IMG/VR virus record: IMGVR_UViG_3300030107_001967
Location: 1 to 21,141 of that record
Direction: 5' to 3' (one strand)
DNA length: 21,141 nt
Origin: a virus
Shown here one piece after another: positions 16,601 to 21,141 of the stretch. Below the pieces are notes generated by a model that saw only the letters and a list, made by a program, of their open reading frames with translations, searched no databases and had not been told where the DNA came from. The position numbers and the translations under genes are program-made. The first letter of the stretch is position 1, and each line of letters starts with the position of its first letter.

Positions 16601-17215
16601 AGACAAAAAAATATTAATGGATGGTCAGCAGCTCATGAACCAGATATTGCTAGAGGTCGTTTAGTTGTTAATTCAGAAGCAGAAATATACCAGGCTGTTC
16701 AATTAGTTAAAAAACAATTTAAAGTAATAAAAGAAACAAATAAATTTTTAAATCCTAATGGAACTGGATATAGAGCTTATCATGTACAATTAGTAACAAA
16801 AGATGGTTTAGGTTTTGAATTACAGATACATCATAAACAATTATTAGATCTTTATGAAAAGCAAAGAAAATTACCAAATAGTGCTTATCAATATAAAAAA
16901 GGTAAAATTACATTAACTAAAAAAGAAGAGGCAACAAGAGCTAAATTAGTTGCTAAAGAAAAAGATCAAATTGATAAATTGTATAGTGAAATATCTATTA
17001 AAGAAAAAGGATTACCAGAACAACGAGCAGTCGATATTGGTTTATTTGATGCAACTGCAAGAAACCAATTAGATTTAACCGATGAAATTACTATTATTAA
17101 AGAAGTAGATGGCGAAGAAGTTGCTGACACAAAAACATTAAAACAAGTTCTTGATGATGTTGAAGAAGATAACAAGATCATTAATTTCTTAAAAGACTGT
17201 CCAGGAATATCATGA
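13667..17215 (+). CDS. Large multidomain ejection protein: membrane-like region, ParB/DdrB-like domain, RelA/SpoT-like domain
   Basis: A 1182-residue protein in the gp16 position. Residues about 218-272 and 295-320 are hydrophobic and Gly/Ala-rich (SLPLSMMYGWQGGIVYAT; IIGTVSATSGVFAGTLTAG), suiting membrane insertion. Residues about 465-590 resemble the ParB/DdrB-like fold: a beta strand pattern, then GKFFIADGHQRLGLAKR with DGHQR at 516-520, and a helical tail to about 785. Residues about 786-920 are a Ser/Pro/Glu-rich linker. Residues about 925-1075 resemble a RelA/SpoT synthetase: DIARGRLVV (D993), GTGYRAYH (Y1035, H1039) and FELQIHH (E1051). The last 60 residues (DEITI, TKTLKQVLDDVEED, FLKDCPG) match a tail typical of large podophage ejection proteins. 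It probably enters the cell with DNA. Domain names are by motif only. Confidence 0.85.
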   Translation: MGEVNIPKVDAVEAAGIKTYDDTKKPKGLELTLTKTFYPDSKRVGTTPTKTPPGFFSDPTNRDYGGATALTSPKTFSNTYESAFDDLYEFGRSVSSYQGKVEDWELVQNELETKFGIEIPHWEDYIPEIDDQYAWSRPFSNFGVDGAGGNMMPEAPFEVKKKYLENLISIELDKLGHEAKKNFKGYDHYFDLRKQRAAEVQKQMALNMQYADSGWDKWGGMLSGTAVASFHDPLILASLPLSMMYGWQGGIVYATMRTAAIEAIIAGGAETLIQTQVVPYRQSLGQDYTWSDAAKIIGTVSATSGVFAGTLTAGVKGSAQLYKNAQMALAKTNPEIRNKIIGKEFEKLVNQGADPDLLLNYIKDRINELPPTEMVQLFRTFPEAIQLHAPYQSAARELEEKILEDVDNPLSKDIEGTVENMERTNSTLESVLKNEEPKIPEQPNSPIVLDEKRPVMNHVKMNPDDIEVDAKTFQFKTGGDSKGVLTTLKGIDKWDHNAAGTVMVWERADGKFFIADGHQRLGLAKRIKAKDPKQDVYLMTVIRREADGWNAEDVMVEAMTVNIVAGTARSEDVARVFLRMGETHTANILAGRIKPQQALYQNSLGLYRLGDEAFRYWLKGGIKDNIAAQVGHIVDDPELAINALKLLEKAKPANINEARSIIRSFLDAGIIETTQTDMFGARIMKQSLIVERSKVYSSALRELKKDKTIFKALVENDEAIIKSGRNKLDTDYNVEKAEQYGIIIHKIEKLANRKGRLSDELTAAAKLWKAGSKRKAVESFKKAVYESIERGDHEGLTPSGSERSIFASQSESPARQKPKENIITEKLKVHDDPHDTNVAVKEADDQLEELIEETTSKSASGDFKTSRTSIPPGREGVQDDLTLSQTTTVEPPSSVLASATDIPLRSRIEVDSSIGEVSSINKEIILQVTDNVEELFKLAKANIKNIESSINNIGKNFPKSRVITDIKNKKDLNVNIKKRQKNINGWSAAHEPDIARGRLVVNSEAEIYQAVQLVKKQFKVIKETNKFLNPNGTGYRAYHVQLVTKDGLGFELQIHHKQLLDLYEKQRKLPNSAYQYKKGKITLTKKEEATRAKLVAKEKDQIDKLYSEISIKEKGLPEQRAVDIGLFDATARNQLDLTDEITIIKEVDGEEVADTKTLKQVLDDVEEDNKIINFLKDCPGIS
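15885..16140 (+). other. Compositional island inside the large ejection protein gene
   Basis: By hand count, bases 15901-16140 hold about 112 G or C in 240 (47%), against about 27% in the 60 bases before and roughly a third in the window as a whole. In the main frame the codons shift to C-ending forms that are rare elsewhere (ATC, CTC, GCC, AAC, CGC, GAC, TAC, GTC) and to GGG. The encoded protein (residues about 740-825) covers the end of the helical tail of the ParB-like region and the start of the Ser/Pro/Glu-rich linker. A second frame is open at 15885-16133 (82 codons, ATG start). The cause is unresolved: recent exchange or overlapping coding constraint. Confidence 0.6.
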
Positions 17216-19722
17216 GTTTAAAAGATTGTATTATTAAAGGTGTAGATCAAGGCATTATTCCAGCTCAAAAGCAAACAGATATGTTTGATAATTTTGAGGC
17301 ACGAAAAAAAGATTATATCGCAAAAGGATTATCAGAATCTGCTGCAGAAAAACAAGCTGGATTAGATACTTTTGATAAAATTAAATATGATAAAGCTAGA
17401 AAAATAATAGTAGCAAAAAGTGCAGCTGAAAAACAAGCAGAATTTAATTATAGAGTTCAAAATTCTGGAATGAATCCTGGCGAAATTATGGAAAAGACTG
17501 TTGCTATGGAAACTGTAAAAGAGGGCTTACAAGAAATACGAAGTGCAGAATCAGCTATACGATTTTTTATGAAAAAAGGACAGCAAGAATTTGGTAAAAT
17601 ATTAGCTGAATTTAATCAAACTGTAACTGGTGGTGTAAAAAGAAAAGCAACTCAAATTGCAATACTAAAAGAAATAGATCAACCTGGTTCAACAAAAAAT
17701 AAAGCTGCACAAGAATTGGCATTAGCCTGGATTAGAACATCAGAATTATTGAGAAAGTTTTTTAATCAACGAGGTGGTGCGATTGCTAAAATGGAAAAAA
17801 ATTATTTTCCACAATTTCATGATCAAACAGCTGTAGCATCTGTTGATTTTACAACCTGGAGAAATTTTTTAATAGAAAATGAATTACTTGATTTAGAGAG
17901 AATGGTTGATTTTAGAACTGGAAAACCATTTACTCCAGAAACTTTAGAGTTTGCTTTACGAGATGTTTATGAAACAATAACACAACAAGGTGCAAACAAA
18001 CATACTCATCACATAGGGTATGGAAAAGCGATGTATAATAAACGAATGGATCATCGTTTTATGCACTTTAAAAATGCTGATGCTTGGTTGTCATATAATT
18101 CAAAGTTTGGTGGCGATAGTTCTCCTTTTGATATTATGGTTGGTCATTTTGAAACAATGACAAGGGATATTGGTATAATGGATGTTCTTGGTGCAAATCC
18201 AAATGCACATATGCTTTGGATGAAAAGCCAGGTTAATAAATGGGTACAACAACAATCAACAAAATTAAAACCAAAAGAATTTCAAAAACTTCAATCTAAA
18301 ATGAACTCTCATGTTGAAGCTGCAGAATCACATTTAATGTATATTAAAGGACAACTTCATGCACCAGTTAATAAACGAGTAGCAGTTACTATGGCTGGAT
18401 TAAGAGGTTTTCAAACAATGACTAAATTAGGATCTGCACCAGTCTTAGCTTTAGGCGATATGAACTTTACAAGACAAGCAGCACAATTTGCTGGATTACC
18501 ACAACATAAATTTATGATGAGGTGGTTGCGAGAAATTATGACTTTACCAGGAAGTGAAAGACGAAGAATTGCAGCAACCAGTTCTGTTGTAGCAGAAAGT
18601 TATATGAATGTATCTTCTTCATCAGCAAGATTTACAGCTGATTTAACAGAGCAACCAGAAATTATGAGAAGAGTAACTGACTTTTCATTAAAAGTATCTG
18701 GTCTTAACTGGATGACACAAGGAGGAAAAAATGCAGCTGGTTTAGAATTTATGGCACAGTTACATATCTTGCCTAGCAACTGGGATAAATTACCAAAAAA
18801 GTTTCAAAATTATTTATCTACATTTAACATTAATAAAGAATCTTGGAAAATTATAAAACAAACAAAACCAAGAGAACCAGAGCCAATGGCTAAATTTTTA
18901 GATCCAACTGATATTTTAGATCGTCAAGATTTAACAAAAGATATGGCTTTAGAATTATCACAAAATTTAGATTTAGCTTTACAAAGATTTGTTGATTTTG
19001 CAGTACCAAGTGTAACTGCAAAAGCAGCTACATCTGGATTAATTATTGGTTTAGGAAAAACAAGATCTGGTACTGCTACTGGAGAAGCAATGCGAATGAT
19101 TTTACAGTTTAAACAATTTGCTATGACATTTCATCATACTCATATTATGAGGGGATTAATGAGAAAAAATTTATCTGGAAAAGCAAAATATTTTGTACCA
19201 TTAATAATTTCAACAACATTAATGGGGGCTTTAGCATACGAGTTAAAACAAATTGCAAAAGGTAAAGATATTAGCGATCCAGAAAAATTTAAAGATCCTC
19301 GTTATTGGATTAATGCTATGATCCATGGTGGTGGTCTTGGTTACTTTGGCGACATTTTATTTGGCACTCGTTATAGTGCAATGTCTGGAGCTGCTGGAGT
19401 ATTAGGAGCAGTACCTGGACAATTTTTTGACACATCAGAATTAATTGTTGATAATTTATATGAGGGTTTTTCATCAGATTTAAAAATGAATATAGGAGGA
19501 GATCTTTCTAAATATTTAAGACGACATACTCCAGGGGGTTCACATTGGTATTTACGATTAGCTTTGGAAAGATTAATTTTTGATACCTTACAATCAATGA
19601 TCGATCCTAAATGGAACTCAAAGAAAAGAAGAAAAATTAAAAAAACAAGAAAAGAACAAAAAACAGATTTTTGGTGGCGACCTGGGGATGTTTCTCCCAA
19701 CCGACCTCCAAGTTTTTTTTAA
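17212..19722 (+). CDS. Large ejection protein with gp16-type C-terminus
   Basis: An 836-residue protein continuing the gp16-like module; its ATG overlaps the previous stop (ATGA). The N-terminal 90 residues are charged and helical with the pattern common to large ejection proteins (DCIIKGVDQGIIP ... SESAAEKQAGLDTFDKI). Further on, EKNYFPQFHDQ and AHMLWMKSQVNKW are typical of these proteins. The C-terminal third has GTATGEAMRMILQFKQFAMTF, a hydrophobic helix PLIISTTLMGALAYELKQIAKGK, then MIHGGGLGYFGDILFGTRY and a basic end, RKIKKTRKEQKTDFWWRPGD, resembling the end of gp16-like internal virion proteins. In T7, gp16 forms the inner-membrane end of the ejection channel. A terminator follows 43 bases after the stop. 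Confidence 0.85.
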   Translation: MSLKDCIIKGVDQGIIPAQKQTDMFDNFEARKKDYIAKGLSESAAEKQAGLDTFDKIKYDKARKIIVAKSAAEKQAEFNYRVQNSGMNPGEIMEKTVAMETVKEGLQEIRSAESAIRFFMKKGQQEFGKILAEFNQTVTGGVKRKATQIAILKEIDQPGSTKNKAAQELALAWIRTSELLRKFFNQRGGAIAKMEKNYFPQFHDQTAVASVDFTTWRNFLIENELLDLERMVDFRTGKPFTPETLEFALRDVYETITQQGANKHTHHIGYGKAMYNKRMDHRFMHFKNADAWLSYNSKFGGDSSPFDIMVGHFETMTRDIGIMDVLGANPNAHMLWMKSQVNKWVQQQSTKLKPKEFQKLQSKMNSHVEAAESHLMYIKGQLHAPVNKRVAVTMAGLRGFQTMTKLGSAPVLALGDMNFTRQAAQFAGLPQHKFMMRWLREIMTLPGSERRRIAATSSVVAESYMNVSSSSARFTADLTEQPEIMRRVTDFSLKVSGLNWMTQGGKNAAGLEFMAQLHILPSNWDKLPKKFQNYLSTFNINKESWKIIKQTKPREPEPMAKFLDPTDILDRQDLTKDMALELSQNLDLALQRFVDFAVPSVTAKAATSGLIIGLGKTRSGTATGEAMRMILQFKQFAMTFHHTHIMRGLMRKNLSGKAKYFVPLIISTTLMGALAYELKQIAKGKDISDPEKFKDPRYWINAMIHGGGLGYFGDILFGTRYSAMSGAAGVLGAVPGQFFDTSELIVDNLYEGFSSDLKMNIGGDLSKYLRRHTPGGSHWYLRLALERLIFDTLQSMIDPKWNSKKRRKIKKTRKEQKTDFWWRPGDVSPNRPPSFF

Positions 19723-19738
19723 AAATAGTTGAACACTA

Positions 19739-19768
19739 TTGACAATTAATATATGAAATAACGATAAA
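19739..19768 (+). promoter_or_regulatory. Possible sigma70-like promoter for the tail fibre gene
   Basis: A perfect -35 box TTGACA (19739-19744) is followed after 18 bases by GATAAA (19763-19768), which matches TATAAT at four of six positions. Initiation would fall near 19775, in the loop of the terminator at 19766-19799, so transcripts made here would lack the left stem arm and escape termination. The match is moderate in an AT-rich sequence and may be chance. Confidence 0.35.
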
Positions 19769-19799
19769 CTAACCCAATTATGTCGGTTAGTTTTTTTTT
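19766..19799 (+). terminator. Rho-independent terminator after the ejection cassette
   Basis: A perfect 9-bp stem AAACTAACC / GGTTAGTTT (19766-19774 and 19785-19793) with a ten-base loop is followed by an uninterrupted T tract (19791-19799). It lies 43 bases after the stop of the 836-residue ejection protein and 25 bases before the tail fibre ATG. It separates the ejection cassette from the fibre gene. The stem has few G-C pairs, so efficiency may be moderate. Confidence 0.8.
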
Positions 19800-19823
19800 A
19801 TTTCCCCAACATTAAAGGACTAA

Positions 19824-21141
19824 ATGACTATATCGTCTACTACGACTAAAAATTCGTATAGTGGAAATGGATCTACTACAACTTTTGCTTATGGTTTTTA
19901 CATACCAGCTTCAACAGATATACAAGTAATTGTGCGTTCTGCAACTGGTACAGAAACTATTAAAAGCGAGGGTACTGGATCAACTAACTACAGCATAACT
20001 GGTGTAGGAGGTTCTTCTGGTGGAAACATTGTATTTGTAACTGCTCCAGCATCTGGCGAAACTGTGGTGCTACGAAGAAATACAGCTAAAACACAAGCAA
20101 CTGATTATGTTGCTAATGATCCTTTCCCAGCAGAAACGCATGAAAGTGCTTTAGATAAGCTCACGATTATAGGTCAAGATTTACAAGAACAAGTTGATCG
20201 TTCACTAAAACTATCAAGAACAAATACAATGACCTCAACAGAATTTACTGTTGGATCATCTGATCGTGCATCTAAAATTTTAGCTTTTGATAGTTCTGGC
20301 GAATTATCCGTTACACAAGAATTAGGTACAGTTAAAGGCAACTGGGCTGCATCAACAGCTTATGTTGTAAGAGATATTATTAAAGATACAAATAATAATA
20401 ATATTTATATTTGTTTAACAGCTCATACTTCTTCTGGTTCAGTTCCAATTTCATCAAATACAGATGCTGCTAAATGGAGTTTATTAGTAGATGCTGCATC
20501 AGCAACGACAAGTCAAACTGCTGCTGCTTCAAGTGCCACAGCTGCTGCAAGTTCTGCTTCTGCTGCTTCGACTTCTGCGAGTAATGCTTCAAGTTCTGCA
20601 TCGACAGCTTCTACCCAAGCAACTAATGCTTCCAATTCTGCTTCCGCAGCTTCTACATCTGCAACGAATGCTGCTGCAAGTTATGATAATTTTGATGATA
20701 GATATTTAGGAGCAAAATCTTCTGATCCATCTAATGATAATGATGGAGATAGTTTAGTAACTGGAGCATTATATTTTAATACATCAAACAATGTAATGAT
20801 GGTTTATACAGGTTCTGCCTGGGTAAGAACAACACCAACATCCTCGGATCAAACAAATATTAATACTTTGGCTGCTAGTGCAGTTGTAACTGATATGGAT
20901 TTACTTGCCACATCAGCAGTTATTACTGATATGGATTTATTGGCAACATCAGCAAATGTAACTGCTATGGGATTACTCGGTACTTCGGCAGTTGTAACTG
21001 ACATGGGATTACTAGGTACAAGTGCAGTTGTTACTGACATGGACTTATTAGGAACTTCAGCCAATGTTACAAACATGGCTACTTTAGGGGCTAGTGGGGT
21101 TGTATCAAATATTGCAACTGTTGCTGGATCAATAGCCAATG
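19824..21141 (+). CDS. Tail fibre protein (T7 gp17-like N-terminus), 3'-truncated by window edge
   Basis: The frame is open from ATG 19824 (ribosome binding site AAAGGA at 19814-19819) to the window end, 439 codons plus one base, so the receptor-binding tip is missing. Residues 1-130 match the T7 tail-fibre N-terminal domain that docks to the tail: SGNGSTTTFAYGFYIP, VVLRRNTAKTQATDY, then FPAETHESALDKLTIIGQDL and a helix with VDRSLKLSR. Residues about 172-222 (GNWAASTAYVVRD ... KWSLL) look like a small carbohydrate-binding-type beta module. An Ala/Ser coiled-coil-like stretch fills about 224-286. Then comes YLGAKSSDPSNDNDGD with GALYFNTSNNVMMVYTGSAW, a common fibre module. The end consists of seven or more 12-residue repeats. 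It binds the host surface. Confidence 0.92.
   Translation, partial: MTISSTTTKNSYSGNGSTTTFAYGFYIPASTDIQVIVRSATGTETIKSEGTGSTNYSITGVGGSSGGNIVFVTAPASGETVVLRRNTAKTQATDYVANDPFPAETHESALDKLTIIGQDLQEQVDRSLKLSRTNTMTSTEFTVGSSDRASKILAFDSSGELSVTQELGTVKGNWAASTAYVVRDIIKDTNNNNIYICLTAHTSSGSVPISSNTDAAKWSLLVDAASATTSQTAAASSATAAASSASAASTSASNASSSASTASTQATNASNSASAASTSATNAAASYDNFDDRYLGAKSSDPSNDNDGDSLVTGALYFNTSNNVMMVYTGSAWVRTTPTSSDQTNINTLAASAVVTDMDLLATSAVITDMDLLATSANVTAMGLLGTSAVVTDMGLLGTSAVVTDMDLLGTSANVTNMATLGASGVVSNIATVAGSIAN
20493..20682 (+). repeat. Ala/Ser-rich low-complexity stretch of the tail fibre gene
   Basis: About 63 codons are almost all Ala, Ser, Thr or Asn (for example SSATAAASSASAASTSASNAS), with a rough seven-residue rhythm. 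The DNA is an imperfect repeat of GCTTC, GCTGC and similar words. Such segments form trimeric coiled-coil shafts or linkers in phage fibres, and they can change length by slippage or recombination. Confidence 0.8.
20880..21131 (+). repeat. Seven tandem 36-bp repeats encoding 12-residue fibre units
   Basis: Starting at 20880, seven consecutive 36-base units encode variants of AVVTDMDLLGTS: AVVTDMDLLATS, AVITDMDLLATS, ANVTAMGLLGTS, AVVTDMGLLGTS, AVVTDMDLLGTS, ANVTNMATLGAS and GVVSNIATVAGS. The pattern goes on to the window edge. Hydrophobic positions 2-3, 6, 8-9 recur, suiting a repetitive trimeric shaft. The last two units drift most. An open frame of about 96 codons on the opposite strand over this region is a product of the repeat, not a gene. 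Confidence 0.9.

Noticed and set aside
19371-19700. Open frame of 109 codons on the minus strand
   Set aside because: Antisense to the conserved gp16-type C-terminus; low-complexity Phe/Leu/Ser composition is the reverse of Lys-rich coding.
20491-20709. Leu/Gln-rich 72-codon frame on the plus strand
   Set aside because: It is the shifted reading of the Ala/Ser repeat of the tail fibre gene, whose own frame is open throughout.
20849-21139. Open frame of 96 codons on the minus strand
   Set aside because: It lies antisense to the 36-bp fibre repeats and its own sequence is just the periodic reverse reading of them; no ribosome binding site or independent signal.
20493-21141. Diversity-generating retroelement or CRISPR array in the fibre repeats
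   Set aside because: Repeats are directly adjoining coding units without spacers, and no reverse transcriptase or template repeat is visible in the window.

Overview
The window is one contiguous, single-strand structural and DNA-ejection module of a T7-like podophage (tailed phage with a short tail). It is AT-rich, roughly one third G+C by eye. Every recognisable gene is on the + strand, spacing is tight, and several neighbours overlap by one base in a TAATG or by a few bases. No tRNA, rRNA, CRISPR array, integrase or insertion sequence was seen. Low G+C and the protein families present (PF19821-type capsid, head-tail connector portal, Bbp19-like protein, long ejection proteins) fit phages of low-G+C marine Alphaproteobacteria such as SAR11 or SAR116. 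That host guess is inference; nothing in the window proves it.

Layout. Bases 2-1135 hold the 3' part of the large terminase, whose ATPase start lies upstream of the window. Then come two small unknown virion-module genes (1137-2096), the portal (2096-3700), a Bbp19-like protein (3678-3923), the scaffold (3916-4743), a leader of about 120 bp, the major capsid protein (4866-5741) and a putative capsid decoration protein (5754-6191). A strong intrinsic terminator follows at 6200-6227, the place where T7 has its own terminator after capsid gene 10. Next are tail tubular proteins A and B (6249-9430), the latter carrying inserted beta-rich modules.

The ejection cassette runs from 9423 to 19722: a GNAT-like gp13 analogue, a gp14-like membrane-active protein, a gp15-like 860-residue protein, a pesticin-type muramidase, a 1182-residue multidomain protein and an 836-residue protein with the gp16-type C-terminus. 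In T7 the murein hydrolase and the channel-forming parts sit in one protein, gp16. Here they are spread over three consecutive overlapping genes. A second terminator (19766-19799), overlapped by a possible promoter, separates this cassette from the tail fibre gene, which starts at 19824 and runs off the window.

The most exciting feature is the 1182-residue protein (13667-17215). It combines a membrane-like N-terminal segment, a ParB/DdrB-like domain (motif DGHQR at residues 516-520), and a C-terminal domain that looks like a RelA/SpoT-type alarmone synthetase. The key positions D993, Y1035, H1039 and E1051 are present at nearly the spacing of known synthetases. Because the protein sits in the ejection cassette, it may enter the cell with the genome. 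That would make it a polyvalent, injected host-takeover or anti-defence protein able to make (p)ppGpp-like nucleotides or pyrophosphorylate another target.
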